From Candidatus Gastranaerophilales bacterium (GTDB taxonomy: Bacteria > Cyanobacteriota > Vampirovibrionia > Gastranaerophilales > Gastranaerophilaceae), in assembly GCA_017560095.1 (NCBI GenBank), contig JAFYOU010000006.1, forward strand, positions 26,476 through 90,475: a stretch of DNA of 64,000 nucleotides, given 5' to 3'. A program made the position numbers and the translations under genes. Below, in pieces: positions 7,737 through 14,532 of the stretch; positions within the stretch are counted from its first letter, which is position 1; the number at the start of each line of letters is the position of its first letter. Below the pieces are notes generated by a model that was not told where the DNA came from, searched no databases, and saw only the letters and a list, made by a program, of their open reading frames with translations.

Positions 7737-7750
7737 ACACTATAAAGTGT
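7737..7750. promoter_or_regulatory. Palindromic operator candidate O1
   Basis: ACACT-N4-AGTGT, a perfect 5-bp inverted repeat, 37 nt upstream of the minus-strand HTH start. Same half-sites and same spacer as O2. A lone half-site TACACT follows near 7788. Confidence 0.55.
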
Positions 7751-7808
7751 GCAAAACATATAAAATAATGAACAAATGTAAAAAATATACACTATTTTTG
7801 ATATTAAG

Positions 7809-7824
7809 TACACTATTTAGTGTA
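7809..7824. promoter_or_regulatory. Palindromic operator candidate O2
   Basis: TACACT-N4-AGTGTA, a perfect 6-bp inverted repeat, which overlaps the TATAAA -10-like box (7823-7828) of the 87-aa HTH gene. A protein bound here would block that promoter, so repression of 7835-8098 is the natural reading. Confidence 0.6.
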
Positions 7825-7834
7825 TAAATAAAAT

Positions 7835-8098
7835 ATGAATAAATTTGCCGATAAACCCCGCTATTCCAGAGTTAGTGACGCAATTGAATTAATGATTTGG
7901 ATGTTGGAAACTCCTCAAGGAATTACATTAAAACAAATTCAAGAAAGATTTAATGTTTCAAGAAGAACTGCCGAACGCTTAAGAAATAGCCTATTAAATG
8001 CCTTGCCACAGATAGATGAGCTAAATTATTTTCAATCTAATGAAAAACATTGGGGCTTTGTTGATTATTCCATTCCTCAATTAGTTGTGAATAAATAA
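7835..8098 (+). CDS. HTH-only paralogue of the WYL regulator
   Basis: 87 aa, matching the N-terminal winged helix of the WYL regulator at 4405 almost from end to end (KPRYSR, GITLKQIQERFNVSRRTAER, HWGFVDYS), but it stops where the WYL domain should begin. The ending is a clean TAA without visible WYL remnants downstream, since the integrase gene occupies the opposite strand. It may act as a competitor for the WYL regulator's sites or as a dimer partner. TATAAA lies exactly 6 nt before the ATG and there is no Shine-Dalgarno, so a leaderless mRNA is likely. It is probably repressed through O2. Confidence 0.7.
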   Translation: MNKFADKPRYSRVSDAIELMIWMLETPQGITLKQIQERFNVSRRTAERLRNSLLNALPQIDELNYFQSNEKHWGFVDYSIPQLVVNK

Positions 8099-8647
8099 TC
8101 AAAGTTCAAAATTAGAATAAGATAGCTCGATTTCTTCTTGCGAAATACCAATATATCGCAAAGTAATGCTTGGACTGGAATGATTTAAAATATTTTGCAA
8201 AAGAGCTACATCATTAAACTTTTTATAATGATGATAGCCAAAAGTTTTTCTCATTGTATGCGTTCCAATTGCCCCAACATTAATCTTTGTTTTTTTAATT
8301 GCATCATTAATAAAGCGATAGACAATACTTCTATGCAATCTTGAACCTTTATCCCCTAAAAACAATGGGCGATTTAATTCTTTAGCTTCTTTTAAATACT
8401 CTTCAATTAATTGCTTAAGCTTATTGTTTAATGGAAATTTTTTGTATTTTTTAGTCTTCTTTTCTCTAATCACAACATGGGTTTTATTTTTAACATCACC
8501 CACATTTAAACCCAAAATATCAGAAACTCGAAGCCCAGTGTTAATTCCAAAAGCAAAAATCAACCTATCCCTTTTAGATGTGTTCTCAAGATATTTTTCA
8601 ACAAGCTCAATATCTTCCTTTTTTCGTATCGGTTCAACATAGTTCAT
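8099..8647 (-). CDS. Minimal tyrosine recombinase/integrase
   Basis: 182 aa, the catalytic domain of the phage-integrase family. Arg I is in GINTGLRVSDI (about residues 32-42), a lysine-rich beta hairpin follows (REKKTKKYKKFPL), the box II pattern is HTMRKTFGYHH, the next conserved His is in LNHSS, and the nucleophile is Tyr in LRYIGIS. The N-terminal core-binding (SAM-like) domain of ordinary integrases is almost absent: only ~25 residues precede the catalytic domain. It could be a small invertase/integrase or a truncated but complete-looking catalytic remnant. AAGGAG precedes the ATG. It sits in mid-block, not next to a tRNA. Confidence 0.85.
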   Translation of the reverse strand: MNYVEPIRKKEDIELVEKYLENTSKRDRLIFAFGINTGLRVSDILGLNVGDVKNKTHVVIREKKTKKYKKFPLNNKLKQLIEEYLKEAKELNRPLFLGDKGSRLHRSIVYRFINDAIKKTKINVGAIGTHTMRKTFGYHHYKKFNDVALLQNILNHSSPSITLRYIGISQEEIELSYSNFEL

Positions 8648-8788
8648 AATTTTCTCCTTTTTATTTAATTAAAAAAGGTTGAAAATTTCTGAAACACAAT
8701 AAATATAAAGGCGCTAGCCTTGTTGTGCTATTCTTTTGACACAATTTTATCAAATTTAAAAAGCTTTCAAATCCACTATTCATTTGAA

Positions 8789-8816
8789 CAACTCCATATT
8801 ATTTAATATAGAGTTG
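8789..8816. promoter_or_regulatory. Inverted repeat just before the methylase start
   Basis: CAACTC-C-ATAT then TATTTA then ATAT-A-GAGTTG gives an 11-bp stem with one mismatch, ending 3 nt before ATG 8820. As DNA it could be an operator; as RNA it would occlude the start codon. Either would fit delayed or autoregulated methylase expression in a restriction-modification system. Confidence 0.5.
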
Positions 8817-8819
8817 AAA

Positions 8820-10124
8820 ATGGGTAATAAAAATTTAAAAGAAGCAAAAGAGGCAAAAAATGATGAATTTTATACAGAACTTTCTGAAATTCAAGCAGAA
8901 ATGAATAATTATACTGATAAATTTAAAAATAAAGTTGTTTATTGCAATTGTGATGACCCTTTTGAAAGCAATTTTGTAAAATATTTTCTTATGAACTTCA
9001 ATAGATTAGGGTTAAAAGAGCTTATCGCAACAGGATATAAAACAAGCCCATTTAGAGGAACAGAACTCAATATCATGGATGCAGCATATTCTATTCGTAT
9101 TACTAACACAAAAAAATATCTCGTTGGAACTCAATCAGACCTTGATATAAAAGGTGTAATGTATTTTTTAACGACTGAAAAAGATAAAATTACATCAAAA
9201 CTTATTGGAAATTACGCACTAGATGAAAACAAGAATAAAATTCAAATAGCTGTAAAAGAAACATATACTAATAATGGTAAAGAAAAAAAACGAACAGTTA
9301 AACAAGATTTGTATTATGAAGCAGGAGACTTTAGAAGCGATATGAGTATTGCACTCTTAAAGCAATCCGATATTGTTGTAACAAATCCGCCTTTTTCTTT
9401 ATTTAGAGAATATTTTAACCAACTAATGTCATATAAAAAACAATTTATTATATTAGGCAATATAAGTGTTGTTACAAATATAGAGTTTTTCCCTTTTATT
9501 AAGAATAATATGGTATGGGCAGGATGCGTTAGTGGTAGCAAAAAATATAGAGTGCCGGAAAATTATGCAGCTGAAAATCCTAATAAAGTTTATGTTGAAA
9601 ATGGCAAAAAATATGCAAAATTTGGAAATACAATGTGGTTTACAAATATAGACCATGCCAAAAGGCATCAATTTTTGCCATTAAATCTTGGGTATAAGTA
9701 TCATGGCCATGAGAAAATGTATCCAAAATATGATAATTATGATGCCATAGAAGTTGAAGAAATATCAAAAATACCTTATGATTACACAGGTGTAATGGGT
9801 GTTCCAAATTCATTTATTCACAAATACTGCCCTGAGCAATTTGATATTATTGGCATACCAACAGCAGCGTCAAATGAAGGCTCTTTGAATCTTAACAAGG
9901 ACTATAAAACTTACATAGGATATAAGCAAGATGGTACTAGGACAGGTCGTACAGGAAGCACTTTCGGTGCCTGCCCTGTATTTGAACGAAACGACCACAA
10001 AAACATATATTATACAAATGGCAAAAGAACGGTGCAAGCAGGAAAATGTATGCGCATTTTTATAAAATTTAAAAAAGCATATATTTCGCAACATCCTGAA
10101 TTATTTGGAAATACGGAGGAATAA
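8820..10124 (+). CDS. EcoRI-type adenine-specific DNA methyltransferase
   Basis: 434 aa of the EcoRI methylase family (N6-adenine). Seen here: DDPFESNFVKYFLMNFNRLG near the N-terminus, the catalytic motif NPPF in SDIVVTNPPFSLF (about residue 190), the SAM-family strand FIILGNISVVTNIEF, and MWFTNIDHAKRH. The length is near the family norm. The ORF can be extended to a TTG at 8784, but ATG 8820 is preferred because the TTG lies inside the inverted repeat. The gene ends 2 nt before the DUF262/HNH nuclease, which makes a tight restriction-modification operon. Recognition sequence cannot be read from the sequence. Confidence 0.9.
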   Translation: MGNKNLKEAKEAKNDEFYTELSEIQAEMNNYTDKFKNKVVYCNCDDPFESNFVKYFLMNFNRLGLKELIATGYKTSPFRGTELNIMDAAYSIRITNTKKYLVGTQSDLDIKGVMYFLTTEKDKITSKLIGNYALDENKNKIQIAVKETYTNNGKEKKRTVKQDLYYEAGDFRSDMSIALLKQSDIVVTNPPFSLFREYFNQLMSYKKQFIILGNISVVTNIEFFPFIKNNMVWAGCVSGSKKYRVPENYAAENPNKVYVENGKKYAKFGNTMWFTNIDHAKRHQFLPLNLGYKYHGHEKMYPKYDNYDAIEVEEISKIPYDYTGVMGVPNSFIHKYCPEQFDIIGIPTAASNEGSLNLNKDYKTYIGYKQDGTRTGRTGSTFGACPVFERNDHKNIYYTNGKRTVQAGKCMRIFIKFKKAYISQHPELFGNTEE

Positions 10125-10126
10125 AT

Positions 10127-11464
10127 ATGATTAAGATAGTTGACTATGGAAAAATAAAAGTAAGTGATTTAATTGAAGGCTTTATGGAAGATAACACAAC
10201 AGGAGAAGTGACTTCCATGAATGGCAGACTTAATATCAGACCTGCATATCAAAGAGAATTTGTTTGGGATAAAGGTGCAGACAATGGCGGCAAAAAGCAA
10301 ATTGATTTAATTGATTCTATCTTGAATGGTTTTCCAATAAATGTAATGTATTTTGTTAAAACAGGTGTAAATCAAGACGGTGAAGACATGTACGAGGTTC
10401 TCGATGGGCAACAACGTATTATAACAATGTGCCATTTTAGAGAAAACCGATTTGGGTTATCCGATGGAACTCAATATGATGGACTTACCGATAATGCCAA
10501 ATTTAACAATTTCAATACTTTTACTGTTTATATATGTGAGGCAGATACTCTTGATGAAAAATTAGATTGGTTCCAACGAGTAAATACAGCAGGCGAACCT
10601 CTGTCAAAGCAAGAAATGCGTTCAGCTATTGCTTGCGGAGAAGGCACTACTCGTGCTAAAAAATATTTTGTTAACACAAGAGAAACTAATGGGACAAATG
10701 CTTATTCATACGATATTCAATCAGGCAGACCAGCAAAAGATTATATAAAAAAAGCATGGGACAGACAGGATGCATATGAACAAGTGATAACCTGGTTCAT
10801 TAACAGCAAAAAAGATGATGACATCCTTTCATTTATGAAAAACAATCGTAATAATGTGACAAAAGCAGATGAAATGTTTGAATATTATAAAAATGTTATA
10901 AAATGGATAAAGAGATTATTTCCTACTTATAACTCTGACATGAAAGGAGTTGATTGGGGATTTCTCTATAATAAATACCATAACAATATGACAATGACTT
11001 CAAAAATTCTCGAAGAACAGATTAAATATCTTCGTCAAGATGTTGGTAATGGGGATAATGACCACTTAAAAACAACTAAAGGTATATATGAATACGTGCT
11101 TGCAATTGCAAACGGTGAAAATCCAAATGATGCCATCAAATATCTTGAACCACGGGTTTTTAGCGATAAAGACAAAAAGGCTCAATATGAACGACAACGA
11201 CATGTTTGTCCACATTGCATGAAAAGATTTGAAGATGTTTCTTGGATGGTAGGAGACCATATCATACCGTATAATCCAATCCCTTCTGCTGGTCAAGAAA
11301 ATGGCAAAACTACACCTGAAAATCTTCAAATGCTCTGTTATAGTTGCAATTTAAATAAAAGCAATCATCCATTTGATAAAAAAGCAGAAGAAAAACGACT
11401 TCAAGATTTATACAATATGTCAGATGAAGAAATTGCCAACTTGCCAGAAGGTAATGTTTCATAA
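10127..11464 (+). CDS. DUF262/HNH restriction endonuclease
   Basis: 445 aa. The N-terminal DUF262 (GmrS/ParB-like NTPase-nuclease) domain shows RPAYQREFVWD (about residues 38-48) and the signature LDGQQRI (about 92-98). The C-terminus is an HNH nuclease with zinc cysteines CPHC and CYSC and the active-site region VGDHIIPYNP...PENLQMLCYSCN...H. DUF262-HNH proteins are known restriction enzymes of modification-linked and modification-dependent types. The gene starts 2 nt after the methylase with GGAGG, so it is likely the cognate nuclease. Both Zn pairs and the HNH His are intact, so it appears functional. Confidence 0.88.
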   Translation: MIKIVDYGKIKVSDLIEGFMEDNTTGEVTSMNGRLNIRPAYQREFVWDKGADNGGKKQIDLIDSILNGFPINVMYFVKTGVNQDGEDMYEVLDGQQRIITMCHFRENRFGLSDGTQYDGLTDNAKFNNFNTFTVYICEADTLDEKLDWFQRVNTAGEPLSKQEMRSAIACGEGTTRAKKYFVNTRETNGTNAYSYDIQSGRPAKDYIKKAWDRQDAYEQVITWFINSKKDDDILSFMKNNRNNVTKADEMFEYYKNVIKWIKRLFPTYNSDMKGVDWGFLYNKYHNNMTMTSKILEEQIKYLRQDVGNGDNDHLKTTKGIYEYVLAIANGENPNDAIKYLEPRVFSDKDKKAQYERQRHVCPHCMKRFEDVSWMVGDHIIPYNPIPSAGQENGKTTPENLQMLCYSCNLNKSNHPFDKKAEEKRLQDLYNMSDEEIANLPEGNVS

Positions 11465-11466
11465 AG

Positions 11467-11490
11467 ACTTTTTAGTTTATTCTAAAAAGT
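11467..11490 (+). terminator. Hairpin after the restriction gene
   Basis: ACTTTTTAG (11467-11475), TTTATT loop, CTAAAAAGT (11482-11490): a 9-bp perfect stem 3 nt after the stop codon. No long T tract follows, so it may be a weak or bidirectional terminator. Confidence 0.5.
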
Positions 11491-11564
11491 TGAGTAAATA
11501 TTATAATATTTAAAGCAATATTTTTCAAATTTTACCCAAACAAATCCAATCTTCATCAAGACAC

Positions 11565-11591
11565 CCCCTACTTATTTGCGGAGGGGTTTTT
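11565..11591 (+). terminator. Weak rho-independent terminator
   Basis: CCCCT (11565-11569) pairs with AGGGG (11582-11586), followed by TTTTT. This is the only G+C-rich stem in the gap. Confidence 0.4.
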
Positions 11592-11670
11592 GATTAATGA
11601 AGGCGAAATTTATTCAAGAATTTAAAAAAGGTAATTTTTTGTTGCAATTTTTTGAAATACCCTCTGTTCA

Positions 11671-11694
11671 TTTGCGATAGCACAAAATCGCAAA
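11671..11694. repeat. 8-bp inverted repeat
   Basis: TTTGCGAT (11671-11678) and ATCGCAAA (11687-11694) flank an 8-nt spacer. It lies in the non-coding gap between the restriction gene and the first FtsZ-like gene, next to the direct repeats at 11736-11877, and could be a protein-binding site. Confidence 0.45.
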
Positions 11695-11735
11695 CTGGCA
11701 CCATGTTTTTTCTTATATAGTATATCTATACCTAA

Positions 11736-11877
11736 CTGTTAAAATATGTATATTTTAAGGTATATTTTTCATATAAATATGCTTAAAATTTAAGGCAATT
11801 TTACTATCTGTTAAAATGTGGAATAAAAATAACATACCCTTTGTTAAAATGCGATTTTAATTTCTGCTAAAATGCGG
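11736..11877 (+). repeat. Four iteron-like direct repeats upstream of FtsZ-like cluster
   Basis: The core CTGTTAAAATGTGGA-like recurs at 11736-11748, 11808-11822, 11841-11854 and 11864-11877 (the last as CTGCTAAAATGCGGA). All are in the same orientation with uneven spacing of about 72, 32 and 24 nt. They end ~60 nt before the first FtsZ-like gene. They could be operator copies or a partition/replication-type iteron array. Confidence 0.5.
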
Positions 11878-11899
11878 AAAATAATTTTTCAATATACGT

Positions 11900-11928
11900 C
11901 CAAGATTGGTGTATTAATAATTTAAACT
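11900..11928 (+). promoter_or_regulatory. Island promoter motif, site 5
   Basis: CC-AAGAT-TG, 14 nt including GTGTATT, then TAAACT (11923-11928), exactly 6 nt before ATG 11935. This combines the island promoter with a predicted leaderless start. Confidence 0.6.
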
Positions 11929-11934
11929 AAAAAT

Positions 11935-12426
11935 ATGAATAATTTAAAACCATTTTGTATAATTTCAATTGATGGAAGACTTAACAAATTTAGCAAAAAT
12001 TTTCCTAAGCTAAATTCTTGTGTTTGTTTTTCAATTGATTCACATGAAAATTTTAATGAAACAGAATTAAAAGAAAAAACAAAAGATTACCACAACATTA
12101 TTATTGTTTGTGGACTAGCAGGAGAAAGCGCAGGTAGAATTCTTTTGAATATCCTTGATATTTTAAAAGATAAAAATTGCCTTGTTGTTGCAAATACTCC
12201 TTTTGATTTTGAAGGTAAAAAGAGAAGAAAAATAGCAAATGAGATATTAGAAATCCTTGAAATTAAAAACATAAACAAGCTTATCTTCTATTCAAGAAGC
12301 TTTTTTAAAAAATGGAAAGAAGAAGATTTGGATGGCTTTAAAAATATCTATAGCTTTGTTGATGTGCAACTTGTTGAAACGATTAACAAGGTAATTGAGG
12401 CGAATAGTTATAAATACCGAAAATAG
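11935..12426 (+). CDS. Degenerate mini-FtsZ-like protein A
   Basis: 163 aa. The stretch IIIVCGLAGESAGRILLNIL then LVVANTPFDFEGKKRRKIAN (about residues 86-105) aligns with FtsZ from the end of strand S4 through the T5/H6 region, where FtsZ has GGGTGTG...VTKPFxFEGxxR. The tubulin signature loop is replaced by GLAGESAG, so GTP binding is doubtful. The N-terminal third lacks the first phosphate loop, and the C-terminal FtsZ domain and T7 loop are missing. The fold relationship is inferred from the well-kept PFDFEGKKRRK block. Promoter: island site 5, no Shine-Dalgarno. Convergent with protein B. Confidence 0.65.
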   Translation: MNNLKPFCIISIDGRLNKFSKNFPKLNSCVCFSIDSHENFNETELKEKTKDYHNIIIVCGLAGESAGRILLNILDILKDKNCLVVANTPFDFEGKKRRKIANEILEILEIKNINKLIFYSRSFFKKWKEEDLDGFKNIYSFVDVQLVETINKVIEANSYKYRK

Positions 12427-12496
12427 TTATTCTCAAATATTTGAAACAGAGGGCGATATTGCAAAAGCAAGATTTCAAGAGATATTTAAGGGGGTG

Positions 12497-12515
12497 GTTT
12501 AAAAATATTTTAAAC
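12497..12515. terminator. Hairpin between convergent FtsZ-like genes
   Basis: GTTTAAAA (12497-12504), ATA, TTTTAAAC (12508-12515): a perfect 8-bp stem in the gap between the ends of the 11935 (+) and 12534 (-) genes. It may serve both directions but has low G+C and modest strength. Confidence 0.4.
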
Positions 12516-12533
12516 AAATTAAAATCCGACATA

Positions 12534-13001
12534 TTACATTTTAGTCGTTTCATTAATTATATACATAAATTCGTCCCTACAAGCTTCAACAGCTTGTGCA
12601 AAAATAGCTCCTTTACCAAGCTTATTTACAATGGCATCATTTTTTATAATTTCAACATTAGCTCGTTCGGTTAATAAATACTCCAATGTTTCAAGTGCAT
12701 TATTTCTCTTTCTTTGTCCTTCAAATTTAAAAGGAATATTTGTTACGATAACGCACTCTTTATTAATCAAATGCAAAGCATACTTTAAAAAAATAGATGC
12801 TTTTCTTGAACCCGCTTCTAAAGCAAAAACGATTTTTTCATACGTATTTGTTTTTATCAAAAATTCATCATCTGAAATGCTAGAACTTACATCTATTTCT
12901 ATACAATCATAGTCCTTATTGTCAGAAATATTAAGTTTAATGCTGTCTTCAAAATCTTTAATTAATACAACACAATAAGTTTTTTGTGCTAATTTTGTCA
13001 T
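12534..13001 (-). CDS. Degenerate mini-FtsZ-like protein B
   Basis: 155 aa. KIVFALEAGSRKASIFLKYA then VIVTNIPFKFEGQRKRNNAL (about residues 85-104) corresponds to the same S4-to-H6 part of FtsZ as in protein A; the PF-x-FEG-x-R block is kept. The GTP signature is gone (LEAGSRKAS in its place). Like A, it lacks the FtsZ C-terminal half. GAGGT precedes the ATG. Its promoter (13045-13073) is back to back with that of the GTPase-like protein C, so B and C are expressed from one divergent region. Function unknown; a regulator or binding partner of an FtsZ is plausible. Confidence 0.65.
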   Translation of the reverse strand: MTKLAQKTYCVVLIKDFEDSIKLNISDNKDYDCIEIDVSSSISDDEFLIKTNTYEKIVFALEAGSRKASIFLKYALHLINKECVIVTNIPFKFEGQRKRNNALETLEYLLTERANVEIIKNDAIVNKLGKGAIFAQAVEACRDEFMYIINETTKM

Positions 13002-13044
13002 AATTTTACCTCTCTAACTAGTTTTTGCGAATTTGCATATTTTC

Positions 13045-13073
13045 ATTTTATTTCATTAATACGCCAAAAACGG
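13045..13073 (-). promoter_or_regulatory. Island promoter motif, site 6
   Basis: On the minus strand: CC-GTTTT-TG, 14 nt including GCGTATT, then TAAAAT. Drives protein B. Together with site 7 it makes a large inverted arrangement with CCCGTTT boxes at both ends (13068-13074 and 13100-13106). Confidence 0.6.
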
Positions 13074-13100
13074 GCGAATAAAAAATATTTAATAATGCAC

Positions 13101-13129
13101 CCGTTTCTGACACGTATAAAGCTTATGAT
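13101..13129 (+). promoter_or_regulatory. Island promoter motif, site 7
   Basis: CC-GTTTC-TG, 14 nt including ACACGTAT, then TATGAT (13124-13129). Drives protein C. Confidence 0.55.
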
Positions 13130-13160
13130 AAAAATATCGAGATTATATTAAAGGTGAACT

Positions 13161-13784
13161 ATGATAAAAAAGAAATTAAATTTCCAAGATAAATACACGC
13201 TTGTTAAAATTACAGTTGCAGGTATTGGTGTTGGCGCTCAAAATGTTGTTGATTACTTATCATTAAATAATCAATCTGAAAACATAAGTTTCGCTGTTAT
13301 TAACTCAGATAAAAATATTTTAGAAACTGCAAAAACCAAAAATAAATTGTTAATACATGGCAAAGAAAAAACTTTTTACGGCTTAGGTTGTGGCGGAAAT
13401 GTTCCTGTTGGAAAACAATATGCAGAGTTTTGCATTAATGAAATTGAAAATTTATTCAATGATACTGATGTTGCAATTCTTGTTTCTTGCTTTGGTGGAG
13501 GTTGTGGAACTGGCGCAACACCTGTTATTGCGCAAATGCTAAAAAATAAAGGCATTAAAACAATTGCAATAGTTTCTAAACCTTTTGATTATGAAGGCGA
13601 GCGCAGAAAAGAATGTACGGCATTGGGAATAGAAAAAATAAAAAATTTTGTAGATAAATTAATTCTTGTTGATAACCAAGATTTCATGACTACTCTTCCA
13701 GAAGACATAACATTAAAAGAAGGTTGGAATTATGCAAATAAAAAAATAGCAGAACTTTTTGAGAAAGAAATTGCTGAATTCTAA
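13161..13784 (+). CDS. Mini-FtsZ-like GTPase-domain protein C
   Basis: 207 aa, clearly homologous to the N-terminal GTPase domain of FtsZ. VKITVAGIGVGAQNVVDYL matches the first nucleotide loop, FAVINSDKNIL the T3 region, FGGGCGTGATPVIA (about residues 114-127) the tubulin signature GGGTGTG with one Cys, and SKPFDYEGERRKE the T5/H6 block. The protein ends within or just after helix H7 (WNYANKKIAELFEKEI). It therefore lacks the T7 loop that triggers GTP hydrolysis in the next subunit, and the whole C-terminal domain (normal FtsZ is about 350-400 aa). It could bind GTP and cap a host FtsZ filament but not propagate it. AAGGTGA precedes the ATG. Confidence 0.85.
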   Translation: MIKKKLNFQDKYTLVKITVAGIGVGAQNVVDYLSLNNQSENISFAVINSDKNILETAKTKNKLLIHGKEKTFYGLGCGGNVPVGKQYAEFCINEIENLFNDTDVAILVSCFGGGCGTGATPVIAQMLKNKGIKTIAIVSKPFDYEGERRKECTALGIEKIKNFVDKLILVDNQDFMTTLPEDITLKEGWNYANKKIAELFEKEIAEF

Positions 13785-13839
13785 ATATCAAAAATTGTGA
13801 TGTTGAAGATATTAAATAGAAATGACAAAACTCATCAAC

Positions 13840-14532
13840 CTATAATTTTTCAAATGAAACGTTTTCCAATTTTGGGTTTTTACAAAATTCATTAACATAT
13901 TTTGCACACCTAGGGCTTGGATGAGTTGGTTGGCCTGTTTTTTTATTTATTCTATATGCAAAAAATTTAATATCTTTATTTTTTTTATCATCAATTGCGG
14001 TTTTAATTGCATTAAAATATTCTTCTTCAAGTTTATTCTTAGGGTCATTACCCCAAGCAATTATAACTTTTGAGATATTTTTTTTCGATAACTCATCAGC
14101 TAACTTAAAAATTGGATTACTAAGTTTTTCATATTCGAGTTTAATCAACTTAATAGCTTCTTGAATTTTAGGATGTCTTGTTGTAAATGTGTTATATATA
14201 ACCATTCCGCCGATTTTTTCTTCTTGCTCTTTATTTAACGCATAGCAAATTTTTACACAATTTTTTAAAGTACCATCCAATTCCTTAGAATTTGCATGGC
14301 TTGGATTAAAAAGAATAAAAGCTATTTTTTCCTTTTCCTTATCCCAAATTACTTCATAACTCAATCTATTTTTTGGGCATCTTTCTTTGTTATTTTCTGA
14401 TACACACAATTTGTCATAATATTGAAAATTTTCAAATTCATAGTCATCATCACCAAATATAGGGGTTTTTATTGCATTTTCATTAACATGTTTTACAAAA
14501 TCTTCAGTGCTTAAATTATATAATTCCTTCAT
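13840..14532 (-). CDS. DUF1643-family protein, second copy
   Basis: 230 aa. IAFILFNPSHANSKELDGTL (about residues 72-91), NTFTTRHPK, VIIAWGNDPKNKLEEEYF and the C-terminal THPSPRCAKYV are the conserved DUF1643 landmarks, in the same order as in the 2555-3139 protein but with an N-terminal extension of ~70 residues carrying cysteines. It is a diverged relative, not a recent duplicate. It converges on mini-FtsZ C with a 55-nt gap. Role unknown. Confidence 0.75.
   Translation of the reverse strand: MKELYNLSTEDFVKHVNENAIKTPIFGDDDYEFENFQYYDKLCVSENNKERCPKNRLSYEVIWDKEKEKIAFILFNPSHANSKELDGTLKNCVKICYALNKEQEEKIGGMVIYNTFTTRHPKIQEAIKLIKLEYEKLSNPIFKLADELSKKNISKVIIAWGNDPKNKLEEEYFNAIKTAIDDKKNKDIKFFAYRINKKTGQPTHPSPRCAKYVNEFCKNPKLENVSFEKL

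Noticed and set aside
11736-11877. Repeat cluster as a CRISPR array
   Set aside because: Repeats are ~14 nt, imperfect and unevenly spaced (72, 32, 24 nt), and no cas genes are present.
13161-13784. Protein C as the host's own FtsZ
   Set aside because: It is about half the normal length, lacks the T7 loop and C-terminal domain, and sits among accessory genes with an island promoter.
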